A DNA stretch of 64,000 nucleotides from Mucilaginibacter kameinonensis (GCF_003675385.1 NZ_RCWZ01000004.1:620001-684000); one strand, 5' to 3'. Counted from the stretch's first letter, positions 36,221 to 45,147 are shown. Notes: generated by a model not told the origin, from the letters alone. A program made the numbers and translations.

Positions 36221-38587
36221 ATGTTGCCTATGGCTCAATTTTTTGACAACATATTTTCAAAAAGAATCAAATGGCATTCTGTGCCGTTTAGTTTTCCACC
36301 CATTAAATTTATTTATCGGGGCCTCTTCTTACTAATCATATGTACGTTATCAACGACCACTAAGGGGCAGCAACAGGACCCCGCGATAAAAACATGTCTT
36401 TCACAGCTAGACACGACCAAAACCGATTCAAACCGAATACAATTGCTGTTAAAACTCGGAGATCTTTACTCGGAATCAACTGCAAGTGACCAGCGTGCGC
36501 TTAAATCCTATCTGCAGGCGCTTGCTATCGCCGTCAGGGCAAAATTAAGGGACCAGGAAAATCAGTCATTATTGCATATCGCCATAGAATACAGTAAGCG
36601 TAACGATTACAAAAACTGCAGACGTAATGCTGCACAGGCGATAAATTACTATGCTGACAGACATGATTGGACAGAAGCATTAGCAGCGCTTGGTTATTTA
36701 CGGCTTAATTTTCGTAAATCATCCGACAACCATATTGAATTACTGCATGAAATTATTTGGTGCTGTCAGCAAGAGCAAGCCATTTATTTAAAGTTGGGTG
36801 ATAAACAGAAAGCAATTCTAAGTTTAAAAGATGAAGCTGATGCCAACCTTAATCTAGGTAAATTAAGTCTTGCTGAAAATCAGCTCTTAAATGTCGTAAA
36901 ACAACTAAAAGCAATTCATTACCCAAACCTGTACGATACTTACTATCTATTGGCATCGGTAAATGATCTCAAAGGGAACCTCAACAAGGAGCTCTACTAC
37001 ACACTTGAAACGGTAAAAGAAAACCAGGCCTCCAAAGACACGAGTTACCTTGGTTTGTTTTATTACAAGCTCGCACGTGTTTACGAAAACCTTGCGATGT
37101 ACGATAACAGTATCGTTTATTATAAGAAAATTCTGGCGGGACCAAGCGCAAAAGACTACCACAAACGATATATTACACTGTACCATATATGCCAGGCACT
37201 CATCAAGCAAAATAAAGCAAGGGAAGCGTTATTGTTCTTAAAAAAGAACGAGTTGAAAATACCGCCCGAGGCTTCTTCTGAAAAATACATCCAGTACAAT
37301 TGTTTAGCGATATGTTACGTGGCCTTACATAAGAACGATCTGGCGGAGAATTATTTCCTGAAAATGATCAATGCAGAAAATTTTGATAAATTCTCTGTGG
37401 GGGACAAATATGGCAGCCGTTTTATCGATGATATACATGTCGCTGAATTTTACGTATCAATGGGAAAATATGAAAAGGCCGATAAATACATTAAAATGGC
37501 CCTGGAAATCCCTGATTTTAATGTAAGCGCCTTACGTCATAGCGATTTTCAGCTCCTTCAATTCAGGGTAGATTCCGGATTGGGGCGTTATGTTCCAGCC
37601 ATCAAACATTATCAGCTTCATAAACAACTGCAGGACTCGGTTTTCAATGTGCAGGAAGCAAACCAGGTTGCGGATATCCAAACCAAATACGAAACCGAGG
37701 CAAAAGACAAAAATATCGTTATCCTGACCAAGGAAAGCCAGTTACAAAAAGCCAGTTTAAAAGAGGCTGCTGCGAGTAGGAAGGTTATACTTGGTGGTAC
37801 CGTAATGCTGGCTTTGATGCTGGCATTAGGATTTAACCGCTATCAACTCAAACAAAAAAGCAACAAGCAGCTTAAAAAACAGCAAACTATTATCCATAAT
37901 AAAAACAGTGCGCTGGAACAATTAGTTACCGATAAAGACCGGCTTTTGGAAGATAAAGAATGGTTGTTAAAAGAGATTCATCACCGGGTAAAGAATAATC
38001 TCCAGATCGTTATCAGTTTACTCAATACTCAATCGGTTTACATTGAGAATACCGAAGCCCTCGACGCAATCCGGGAAAGCCAGCATCGGATGCAGTCTAT
38101 TTCCCTGATCCACCAAAAACTATATCAATCCGACAATCTGGCCAAAATCGAAATGGACGAGTATATTGCTGAACTGGTCGATTACCTCGACGATAGTTTC
38201 AGTATCGGGATAAACATCGAAGTTGTACAGGAAATTGAACCCATTGCTTTGGATGTTGAACAGGCGGTCCCCATCGGGCTAATTTTAAATGAGGCCGTTA
38301 CCAATGCAATTAAATATGCTTTCTCTGATCATAGCCCCGGGACTATAAAAATCAGCTTGGAAGAAATTCCGTACAAGGGATTGTCATTAACTATCAGAGA
38401 CAACGGCCGCGGTCTGCCGGATGCGTTTGATATCACGACGTCTACTTCGCTGGGAATGAGCTTAATTACGGGCCTTGTGAGGCAAATGCACGGAAAACTC
38501 TCTATTTACAACGATGAAGGGGTAGTCCTCAGTATATTTATTCCAATCCAGGGAAAACCGGATCAGCACCTGCGGTCACTATCTTAA
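36221..38587 (+). CDS. TPR-containing HisKA_2-type sensor histidine kinase
   Basis: Kinase of about 788 residues; start at ATG 36221 or ATG 36230 (a GTG at 36218 is also in frame). An N-terminal signal anchor (FIYRGLFLLIICTLSTTTKG), TPR repeats (about 60-500), membrane helix (about 525-545, VILGGTVMLALMLALGFNRY), coiled coil, phosphoacceptor block WLLKEIHHRVKNNLQIVISL (His about 586), N box LNEAVTNAIKYAF and G1 RDNGRGLP. It is a tandem paralogue of the kinase just upstream but has no regulator gene of its own, so it may feed one of the nearby activators. Confidence 0.93.
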   Translation: MLPMAQFFDNIFSKRIKWHSVPFSFPPIKFIYRGLFLLIICTLSTTTKGQQQDPAIKTCLSQLDTTKTDSNRIQLLLKLGDLYSESTASDQRALKSYLQALAIAVRAKLRDQENQSLLHIAIEYSKRNDYKNCRRNAAQAINYYADRHDWTEALAALGYLRLNFRKSSDNHIELLHEIIWCCQQEQAIYLKLGDKQKAILSLKDEADANLNLGKLSLAENQLLNVVKQLKAIHYPNLYDTYYLLASVNDLKGNLNKELYYTLETVKENQASKDTSYLGLFYYKLARVYENLAMYDNSIVYYKKILAGPSAKDYHKRYITLYHICQALIKQNKAREALLFLKKNELKIPPEASSEKYIQYNCLAICYVALHKNDLAENYFLKMINAENFDKFSVGDKYGSRFIDDIHVAEFYVSMGKYEKADKYIKMALEIPDFNVSALRHSDFQLLQFRVDSGLGRYVPAIKHYQLHKQLQDSVFNVQEANQVADIQTKYETEAKDKNIVILTKESQLQKASLKEAAASRKVILGGTVMLALMLALGFNRYQLKQKSNKQLKKQQTIIHNKNSALEQLVTDKDRLLEDKEWLLKEIHHRVKNNLQIVISLLNTQSVYIENTEALDAIRESQHRMQSISLIHQKLYQSDNLAKIEMDEYIAELVDYLDDSFSIGINIEVVQEIEPIALDVEQAVPIGLILNEAVTNAIKYAFSDHSPGTIKISLEEIPYKGLSLTIRDNGRGLPDAFDITTSTSLGMSLITGLVRQMHGKLSIYNDEGVVLSIFIPIQGKPDQHLRSLS

Positions 38588-38680
38588 AATATCGTCAAGC
38601 TAAATCAGTTTTACCGGTTCTTCAATACCAAAAAAGCTGCAAACTGCATTTAAATATCAAAAGCCGTAACTATATCTTAA

Positions 38681-38792
38681 GCGTCCATTCGTTTCACTTC
38701 TTAGCCAAATTACGAAATATCGTTAAAAAATAAATTATAAATCATAACAAGTTATTGTATTACAATAACTTATAAAACGGTATCGATTTTCT
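38681..38792 (+). promoter_or_regulatory. Regulon element 10: promoter of the HD-domain gene
   Basis: Upstream box GCGTCCATTCGTTT (38681-38694), core dyad TACGAAATATCGTT (38711-38724), and GGTATCGATTTTCT (38779-38792). Spacing 30 bp and 61.5 bp. This is the only site whose second promoter half lacks the G. A perfect palindrome at 38749-38771 lies between operator and promoter. Confidence 0.6.
38749..38771. repeat. Perfect 23-bp palindrome inside a promoter
   Basis: AAGTTATTGTA, one T, then its exact complement TACAATAACTT. It sits 8 bp before the GG of regulon element 10, so a protein bound here would block or bend the promoter. Being AT-rich with a 1-nt centre it is an operator rather than a terminator. 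Confidence 0.6.
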
Positions 38793-38831
38793 ATTGATGG
38801 TAAAATACGTTTACACTATAAATATCTAACG

Positions 38832-39482
38832 ATGACAACTATCAAACTCACTAATGTAGCCGGTATTAAAATTCCGGATAGTAAAATTGCAATCGAAGCC
38901 ACGCAGCTATTGCTTGACCATGGTACAGAATTTCTCTACAATCATTCCCTGCGGGTTTTTTTATTCGCCAGTCTGAACGGCAAACGCAATAACCTGGACT
39001 ACGATGCGGAATTATTATACATCAGCTCTGTATTTCATGATCTTGGTTTAACTAAAAAATACAGTAGCCAGGACCTACGTTTCGAAGTCGATGGCGCAAA
39101 TGCCGCCAGGGACTTCCTGGCCAGTCATGGCATATCAAAAGACGCACAGCGTCTGGTATGGGACACGATTGCCCTGCATACAACTATTGGCATTGCCGAG
39201 CATAAAGAAACCGAGGTTGCCTTAATGTATTCAGGAGTAGGGCTCGACGTTATGGGTGAAGGGTTTGAAAATCTTAGCCAGTCGGAAAGAAACGAAATTG
39301 TTGCTGCTTATCCCCGCAACGACTTTAAAAAGAAAATTATACCAACTTTTTTTGGTGGCTTTGAACATAAAACAGAGACCACATTTGGCAATATCAAAGC
39401 GGATGTATGTGCATTTATGATGCCCGATTTCCACCGGAAAAATTTCTGCGATTGCATATTACATTCACCATGGAACGAATAA
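38832..39482 (+). CDS. HD-domain phosphohydrolase-like protein
   Basis: Cytoplasmic metal-dependent hydrolase of 216 residues of the HD superfamily. The metal site is visible as NHSLRVF (first His), VFHDLGL (HD pair, about residue 76-77) and ALHTTIGIAEH. Wording and layout are closest to the fungal cyanamide hydratase-like HD group, which contains enzymes acting on small nitrile or isocyanide-type compounds, but substrate cannot be set from sequence. It is a single-gene unit with a predicted leader of 28 nt from regulon element 10, which places it in the stress output of the regulon. Confidence 0.82.
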   Translation: MTTIKLTNVAGIKIPDSKIAIEATQLLLDHGTEFLYNHSLRVFLFASLNGKRNNLDYDAELLYISSVFHDLGLTKKYSSQDLRFEVDGANAARDFLASHGISKDAQRLVWDTIALHTTIGIAEHKETEVALMYSGVGLDVMGEGFENLSQSERNEIVAAYPRNDFKKKIIPTFFGGFEHKTETTFGNIKADVCAFMMPDFHRKNFCDCILHSPWNE

Positions 39483-39906
39483 TTAATGACCAGCCTGACA
39501 TTAACGATATTTTTGAAGCTGCAAGGACAAACCTTACGGATGAACTGGCACAATGTGTCCCGGTACAATAGATAGCCACGGCTCTACGGCACTAACCATT
39601 ACATGCTTTTACATATAGCATCTTTATTATTGGAAAGCGGCGCCGCTGAAGAATACAGAATACGAATTTGGCCATCTCGCCCATCTTTTCTGCTACTATC
39701 GTGCAATCAGAGATCGTAAAACTTTTGCGGGGAAAGTGGGCAATCCTTTGATCAAAGACAGCTTTGGGAACAGGAAAGGTTTCTCGGCGGAAAAGCTGCT
39801 CAGTGCCCTAAGGGCAACAAATATATTGGCCTCCGAAACTTAAAGCTATATCTTTAAGTTTCGGATTTTCATTAAAACTAATTTTTAAATAAGTTCAATA
39901 ATTCAA
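39483..39906. other. Intergenic region with an orphan coding fragment
   Basis: Two fragments are seen on the + strand. A 33-codon frame (39470-39571, starting MERIINDQPDINDIFEAART) overlaps the end of the HD gene. A frame without any ATG at 39619-39843 encodes 74 residues of convincing protein-like sequence (for example GNPLIKDSFGNRKGFSAEKL) and stops before the next gene. They may be the two ends of one decayed gene; the family is not recognised. Confidence 0.4.
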
Positions 39907-42033
39907 ATGGAAAATTACCAGGAAATCATCTCTGTTAAGGAACGGCTCTTGGAACTTAGTAAGGCAATTCTAAAAGCCAATAATGAAACCTCTTTTCAGA
40001 GCTTGGTTCTTCCTGTTATTAACCAATTGATTAAGATCAGTGGGATATTAGTTGTCGCCAGGGAAGAGAATACCGATTCACGCAAATCGATGTTCTTAAG
40101 TTTAGATAAAACCCGGTTACCTATTCCTGAAGATTCAAGGCAGGGCGAACATATGCGTAAATCGTCAGAGGAGGAGATTATTCTCCAGGTACTGCAATCC
40201 AAGCAACCAATAATCTGGTCAATGTCTGAACTGATGAAAATGGAACAGCGGCCTGCGTTTCTGACACGCCTTCGAATCAATCAGACCAAGACCATCATGG
40301 CAGTTCCGTTTTTCAGGGAAAGTGGTACAGAAGGAGCCGTTTTTTTTCTCAGTGAAAAGACGGAGACATTTAACCCCGCCGAAATAGATTTATCCCAGGA
40401 AATAGCAGAATTCATTTCTTACAATATTATTGATATCATTGATTCAGAAAACCGGAAAATAAAAAGCCAGATCAATGCTTTAACCAATTCGTTTTTGACA
40501 AATTCGATGTCGGTTAACAACAAGACGGAATTACTCACCTTAATGAAGAAATCATTTAAAGAAATTCCTTTTATTGACGGTGCAGGTTTATTGCTATTTG
40601 AGGACAATGATGAAAAGATCACACTGAACCTGATCAAACAGGCTCCCGGAAACCTCTTCGGGAAAGAATGGTCAAATTTCGAAGGGCCGGAAATTAACCG
40701 GAACACACCGCTCTACGACCTGATAACAGGCCTCCAAACTTCATCGACATATGCTTACGAAGAAATTTTAAAATTGGGTAAAACTCAATCTTTCCTACTC
40801 CCTTTACCCATTTACAATCATAGAGAACTGGAAATCTTTCCCTTTTTTTATGAAGAGAAGATTATCGGTGCCCTGTTTTATTTGATATCGCCTACAGTGG
40901 ATGAAAGTATTTATCGGGAGGATAGGGATCTTATTCTCGCCCGATTAAACCTATTGTTTCGGGAAATCTTAACCATTGAGCAAGGCGAAAAATTAAAAAA
41001 TGAATTAAACATCCTGAAACGGATGATGGAAGTTGAGAGCCAGCAGGAAAGCTTGAAAAAGAATGATTTTCATAATTACATCATTGGTAAAAGTCCGGAA
41101 ATGACCGGCATTTTTCAATTATTGACAAAAGTTGCCGGAACTGAGAGCTCGGTTTTAATTTTGGGGGAAACAGGCACCGGGAAAGAATTAGTAGCTCATG
41201 CCGTACATGAGAATTCTCAGAGAAAAGAACAACCATTTATTAAAGTCAACTGTGCTACTTTGCCGGCAAATCTGATTGAAAGTGAATTATTCGGGCACGA
41301 AAGGGGAAGTTTCACCGGCGCTTTCGAAAGAAAGATCGGTAAATTTGAGCAGGCTAATAACGGTACATTATTTCTGGATGAGGTTGGCGAACTTCCATTA
41401 AATTTACAAACAAAATTACTGCGTGCGCTACAGGAGAAAGAAATTGAACGCATTGGTGGCAAAAATACCATTAAGATTGATATTCGAATCATTGCGGCCA
41501 CCAATCGCGATCTCTTTCAAGCCATTCAATCCGGAAGTTTCAGGAGCGACTTATATTTCAGGTTGAATGTATTTCCATTGCACCTCCCGCCTCTGCGGGA
41601 ACGAAAGGAAGATATACCATTATTGGTCAAATATTTTGCAGACAAATATGGCAAGCGTAGCAAATCTGCCAAATATTTCAGCAGTAACGCTATGAAGCAG
41701 CTGATCGCCTACAATTGGCCGGGAAATGTCAGGGAACTTGAGCATTTAATACAAAGAAGCGTCGTTCTTTCGAAAGGCCAGGTCATCAATGAGATCTATC
41801 TGCCACTTGCTATTAAGGGTGAACTTAATACGCCGCTGATAAATACGGACGTGAAAACTCTTGAGGAAGTTGAACGAGAACATATCCTTAAAGTATTAAA
41901 AATGGTTAATGGAAAAGTATCAGGAATCGGCGGCGCTGCGGAGATGCTCAAAATTCCGGCCACCACACTCAGTTCTAAAATCATCAAACTAAAGATCAAA
42001 AAAAGCTTTCTCGATCAAACCGACGACCTATAA
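39907..42033 (+). CDS. Sigma54-dependent activator with GAF-like sensor region, no receiver domain (FhlA type)
   Basis: Activator of 708 residues. Instead of REC it has two GAF-like regions (about 15-180 and 195-355), so it should respond to a ligand rather than to a kinase. The AAA+ domain (about 395-635) has Walker A GETGTGKE at about 420, the sigma54 loop as GSFTGA at about 466 (normally GAFTGA), and Walker B GTLFLDEVGEL. The Fis HTH is AAEMLKIPATTLSSKIIKLK, close to those of the two response regulators here. Monocistronic, terminated at 42190-42220; it carries none of the paired operators seen before other genes, so it is probably not a target of the regulon. Confidence 0.93.
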   Translation: MENYQEIISVKERLLELSKAILKANNETSFQSLVLPVINQLIKISGILVVAREENTDSRKSMFLSLDKTRLPIPEDSRQGEHMRKSSEEEIILQVLQSKQPIIWSMSELMKMEQRPAFLTRLRINQTKTIMAVPFFRESGTEGAVFFLSEKTETFNPAEIDLSQEIAEFISYNIIDIIDSENRKIKSQINALTNSFLTNSMSVNNKTELLTLMKKSFKEIPFIDGAGLLLFEDNDEKITLNLIKQAPGNLFGKEWSNFEGPEINRNTPLYDLITGLQTSSTYAYEEILKLGKTQSFLLPLPIYNHRELEIFPFFYEEKIIGALFYLISPTVDESIYREDRDLILARLNLLFREILTIEQGEKLKNELNILKRMMEVESQQESLKKNDFHNYIIGKSPEMTGIFQLLTKVAGTESSVLILGETGTGKELVAHAVHENSQRKEQPFIKVNCATLPANLIESELFGHERGSFTGAFERKIGKFEQANNGTLFLDEVGELPLNLQTKLLRALQEKEIERIGGKNTIKIDIRIIAATNRDLFQAIQSGSFRSDLYFRLNVFPLHLPPLRERKEDIPLLVKYFADKYGKRSKSAKYFSSNAMKQLIAYNWPGNVRELEHLIQRSVVLSKGQVINEIYLPLAIKGELNTPLINTDVKTLEEVEREHILKVLKMVNGKVSGIGGAAEMLKIPATTLSSKIIKLKIKKSFLDQTDDL

Positions 42034-42189
42034 TGAAATCTCATCATCGATCATTATGTGCTGTTGGTATCTGATCGATCATCAGATCTCTCCTGAATAA
42101 TCCTAGAATGGTTAGCCATTACCGGCAGATCTTACAGGGCAACGAAATTGCGCTGTAGCCCATTACTCTTCACCCACCTACAGCTTTGG

Positions 42190-42220
42190 ACGGCAGCGCG
42201 ACAGGCACTGCCGTTTTTTA
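42190..42220 (+). terminator. Rho-independent terminator after the sigma54 activator gene
   Basis: Stem ACGGCAG (42190-42196) / CTGCCGT (42208-42214) followed by TTTTTTATT. Confidence 0.8.
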
Positions 42221-42294
42221 TTCAGTAGTTTTTAATGCTCATGAACACCCGCTAGTATTCCCCTTTTATACTCTATCAATTTAACCTGATCATA

Positions 42295-42409
42295 GCGAAA
42301 TCCGGTTATACTATTTCGCCGAGAAACGACATATGGCTTAGGTTTAAAACTATTAAAAATCATAATCAACTGACCGATAGTATATTAAATTCTTTGGCAC
42401 GGGCAATGA
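42295..42409 (+). promoter_or_regulatory. Regulon element 11: promoter of the secreted alpha/beta hydrolase gene
   Basis: Upstream box GCGAAATCCGGTTA (42295-42308), core dyad AACGACATATGGCT (42325-42338), and GGCACGGGCAATGA (42396-42409), with TTGGCACG equal to the sigma54 -24 consensus. Spacing 30 bp and 64.5 bp; predicted leader 33 nt. An additional ATTTCGCC lies between the two boxes. Confidence 0.7.
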
Positions 42410-42453
42410 CTATTATGTATCAAAAACAAATTAAATTTTAAAACATCAAAATC

Positions 42454-43209
42454 ATGAAAACTATCAAACTTCTTGCAATCGCATTATTGTTGATCACTGG
42501 TACATTTAATTCTAATGCACAAACAAAAGGTACAAAGCCAACCATCATTTTCGTACATGGCATCTGGGCTGACGGCTCTTGCTGGGCTGAACAAATCACC
42601 GCACTTCAGGCTAAAGGTTATGATGTAGTTTCTGTTCAGAACCCACTGACATCACTTGCTGATGATGTTGCAGCGACAAAAAGAGCAATCGATCAGGCAA
42701 AAGGCAATGTAATCCTTGTCGGCCACTCATGGGGAGGGTTTGTAATTACCCAGGCCGGTAATGATCCCAAAGTAACCGGCTTGGTTTATGTAGCTGCTTT
42801 TGCACCAGATGAAGATGAAACTATCCCATCTTTATCCAAAAATGGCGGCGAAACCGAACTGGCTAAATATTTCGCCCCACAAGGCAGCTTTTTAGCACTG
42901 ACCAATGCTGGTATCAAAACTGTATTTGCCCAAGACTTACCTGCAAAACAACAAAACCTGGTTTACGCAACCCAAATAGCTGCTAACCAATCATTATTCG
43001 GTGAAAAAGGTGGTGTACCGGCATGGAAAACTAAAGCCAACTACTTTATTGTCGCTAAAAATGACCGTGCAATCTCTCCTGATCTGGAACGTTTTGAGGC
43101 AAAAAGGATGAATGCCAAAACAGTTGAAGTTGCATCAAGCCACGTTGTGATGTTGTCTCAACCAAAAGAAGTGCTAGCTATAATTGAACAGGCTGCTGCA
43201 AGTAAATAA
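42454..43209 (+). CDS. Secreted alpha/beta hydrolase
   Basis: Exported hydrolase of 251 residues. Signal peptide (about 1-23, LLAIALLLITGTFNSNAQ); oxyanion region FVHGIWADGSCW; nucleophile S92 in LVGHSWGGFVI; Asp in IVAKNDRAISPD and His in SSHVVMLSQP. The family (HNL/EST-like or RsbQ-like small hydrolases) includes esterases and dienelactone-type enzymes; substrate is open. A cytosolic relative lies at 44397-45089 with similar motifs (HGAFGEGSHW, GHSYGGMVI), so the two act on either side of the inner membrane. Own promoter and terminator. Confidence 0.88.
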   Translation: MKTIKLLAIALLLITGTFNSNAQTKGTKPTIIFVHGIWADGSCWAEQITALQAKGYDVVSVQNPLTSLADDVAATKRAIDQAKGNVILVGHSWGGFVITQAGNDPKVTGLVYVAAFAPDEDETIPSLSKNGGETELAKYFAPQGSFLALTNAGIKTVFAQDLPAKQQNLVYATQIAANQSLFGEKGGVPAWKTKANYFIVAKNDRAISPDLERFEAKRMNAKTVEVASSHVVMLSQPKEVLAIIEQAAASK

Positions 43210-43243
43210 GCAGAACCTGCAATCCGATCTTCTTCTGAAAAAC

Positions 43244-43296
43244 AAATATGTTGGAATTAAGTAACCCTGAAGGAAACTTTTCCAACATATTTTTTA
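43244..43296 (+). terminator. Rho-independent terminator after the secreted hydrolase gene
   Basis: Perfect 13-bp stem AAATATGTTGGAA (43244-43256) / TTCCAACATATTT (43280-43292), loop 23 nt, followed by more T. Confidence 0.85.
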
Positions 43297-43365
43297 AGGC
43301 AAACCTTAAAGCGTTTGAAAAACACCGGTAGCGGTCTCATGACGATTGACAATTGACCGATCGCT

Positions 43366-43477
43366 GCGAAATAGCATTATCCCATTCCGCCATTTCACTA
43401 AATATAGTTAAAAACCGAATGAAACATCTTCTCAAAAACCTGAAAACCAACAAAATAAGATCAGGCATAACAATCGA
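43366..43477 (+). promoter_or_regulatory. Regulon element 12: promoter of the 43576 hydrolase gene
   Basis: Upstream box GCGAAATAGCATTA (43366-43379), core dyad CACTAAATATAGTT (43396-43409), and GGCATAACAATCGA (43464-43477). Spacing exactly 30 bp and 61.5 bp. Predicted leader about 87 nt. Confidence 0.7.
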
Positions 43478-43575
43478 TCAATATTGTCAAAAAACGTTAA
43501 AAGCCGACCTGTGGCTGACAAATTCAGATAATCGAATCTCATGTTAAGGCCGGTGCTAAAATTTAAATAACCAAT

Positions 43576-44352
43576 ATGTACCAAAGAATAAGCGGAATCA
43601 ATCTCTTTGTTAACGATGAAGGCGAAGGTAAGCCAGCGCTCGTGTTTCTTCATTTTTGGGGAGGTTCATCAGCAACCTGGGCAGGTGTAATCTCACTCTT
43701 AAAGGATAAATACCGTTGCATCAGTTACGACAGTCGCGGATGGGGAAAATCGGATAAACCAGATAACGGCTATCATATAGCTTCACTTGCAAACGACGCT
43801 TTGAGGTTAATCGAGGTCTTGAATCTGGATAGTTATATACTCATCGGACATTCTATGGGCGGTAAAGTTGCCCAATACATCGCAGCACAAAAACCTGATG
43901 GCCTCAGGAAGCTGATACTTGTTGCGCCATCCCCATCTTTTAGTACGATGCTTCCGCCGGATATAGCTGAAGGGATGAGAACAGCGTACACCTCGCTAGG
44001 CCGTATTAACGAAACAATCGATCACGTATTTAAAGTGACCCATATTGACACTGGTCAGCGCAAGGACCTGGTTGAAGGACTGCAAAATCATAATACTTAT
44101 TCGAGGTTGGGATGGACTGACGTTGCATTACTGGAAGACGTTTCTGACGGCGTTGACGAAATCTCTGTTCCTACCCTGATCATTGCCGGAGAGAACGACA
44201 TCGTAGATCCCCCCGAGCGATTGGAACAAGAAGTCAAATCATTTATCCCCGGATCGGAAATGGTGACTATAGCCGATGTCGGACATCTGTCCATGTTGGA
44301 AAAACCATCCGTTTTAGCGGACCTGATCAGCGCTTTTATCAGAAGGCGCTAA
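43576..44352 (+). CDS. Cytoplasmic alpha/beta hydrolase
   Basis: Hydrolase of 258 residues without signal peptide, of the epoxide hydrolase/haloperoxidase-like group. Oxyanion region LHFWGGSSATW, strand CISYDSRGWGKSDKP, nucleophile S93 in LIGHSMGGKVAQ, Asp in IIAGENDIVDPPE and His in VGHLSMLEKP: a complete Ser-Asp-His triad. The next hydrolase follows after 44 bp with no terminator, so the two form an operon under regulon element 12. Substrate is unknown; the pairing suggests successive or overlapping ester substrates. Confidence 0.9.
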   Translation: MYQRISGINLFVNDEGEGKPALVFLHFWGGSSATWAGVISLLKDKYRCISYDSRGWGKSDKPDNGYHIASLANDALRLIEVLNLDSYILIGHSMGGKVAQYIAAQKPDGLRKLILVAPSPSFSTMLPPDIAEGMRTAYTSLGRINETIDHVFKVTHIDTGQRKDLVEGLQNHNTYSRLGWTDVALLEDVSDGVDEISVPTLIIAGENDIVDPPERLEQEVKSFIPGSEMVTIADVGHLSMLEKPSVLADLISAFIRRR

Positions 44353-44396
44353 CCGATCATTAAATTTTGAATTATTTACACTAACAATATCTAAAA

Positions 44397-45089
44397 ATGA
44401 AAACAAACATCAATGTCGTGCTTGTTCACGGCGCATTCGGAGAAGGTTCACACTGGCAATTCGTAATTCCTGCATTAGCAGCTAAAGGGTATACCGTGCG
44501 TGCTGTCCAACTTCCGTTGATCACCTTAGCAGAAGATATTCAAAGAACGACAGATATGATTGCCTCTCTTGAAGGTCCCACACTACTGGTAGGACATTCT
44601 TATGGCGGCATGGTCATCAGTGGTGCGGGCAACCACCCTAGTGTTAAAGGATTGGTTTACATTGCGGCTTTTGCCCCTGAAGAAGGCGAGTCTGCTTTCG
44701 GTTTATTACAGGAACGACCTGCGCCTGCGGGCGCAACGGCGATAGCCCCTGGCCCATCAGGATTATTATATGTTAACTACGATAAATTCCATGAAGCTTT
44801 TTGTGAAGGCGTAAGCGATGAACTGGCTTTGGTGATGGCATCCGCACAAAAGCCCATTTCGGGCGAAGCGTTTGGCGGCCCATCCGGCGCACCAGCATGG
44901 AAAGAAAAACCAAGCTGGTACCAGGTCTCTGACAACGATAAAATGATCCAGCCTGAAGCTGAAACTTTTTTCGCCGAACGTATCAAAGCAAAGAAAACCA
45001 TTCATCTGGATGCTGGCCACGCCTCGATGGCATCGCACCCGCAACAGGTAATCGAACTGATATTGGAAGCCGCTGAAGCAATCGCCTAA
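44397..45089 (+). CDS. Cytoplasmic alpha/beta hydrolase, relative of the secreted one at 42454
   Basis: Hydrolase of 230 residues. Oxyanion region VHGAFGEGSHW, nucleophile S68 in LVGHSYGGMVI, Asp in QVSDNDKMIQPEAE and His in DAGHASMASHP. It shares the layout and motif order of the secreted enzyme at 42454-43209 but lacks the signal peptide, so they probably descend from a duplication. Second gene of the two-hydrolase operon; a perfect terminator hairpin follows at 45103-45141. Confidence 0.9.
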   Translation: MKTNINVVLVHGAFGEGSHWQFVIPALAAKGYTVRAVQLPLITLAEDIQRTTDMIASLEGPTLLVGHSYGGMVISGAGNHPSVKGLVYIAAFAPEEGESAFGLLQERPAPAGATAIAPGPSGLLYVNYDKFHEAFCEGVSDELALVMASAQKPISGEAFGGPSGAPAWKEKPSWYQVSDNDKMIQPEAETFFAERIKAKKTIHLDAGHASMASHPQQVIELILEAAEAIA

Positions 45090-45102
45090 CATCTGACATC
45101 TG

Positions 45103-45147
45103 AAGCCGGGATACTTAAGACTAAGAGGAGTATCCCGGCTTTTCTAT
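45103..45147 (+). terminator. Rho-independent terminator after the hydrolase operon
   Basis: Perfect 13-bp stem AAGCCGGGATACT (45103-45115) / AGTATCCCGGCTT (45129-45141), 13-nt loop, T-rich tail. It ends only 26-32 bp before the next ATG, so it may act as a partial stop between the hydrolases and the crotonase gene. Confidence 0.88.

Larger units (their letters stand above)
42034..42453. other. Intergenic region: terminator and regulon element 11
   Basis: Holds the terminator of the preceding activator gene (42190-42220) and the promoter element for the secreted hydrolase (42295-42409). No coding frame is seen in between. Confidence 0.7.
43210..43575. other. Intergenic region: terminator and regulon element 12
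   Basis: Contains the terminator of the secreted hydrolase gene (43244-43296) and regulon element 12 (43366-43477). The remaining 100 bp before the next ATG form its leader and hold no gene. Confidence 0.7.

Noticed and set aside
27649..42033. Formate hydrogenlyase-type regulation suggested by FhlA-like activators
   Set aside because: No hydrogenase or formate dehydrogenase genes are present; the resemblance is limited to the AAA+ and HTH parts.
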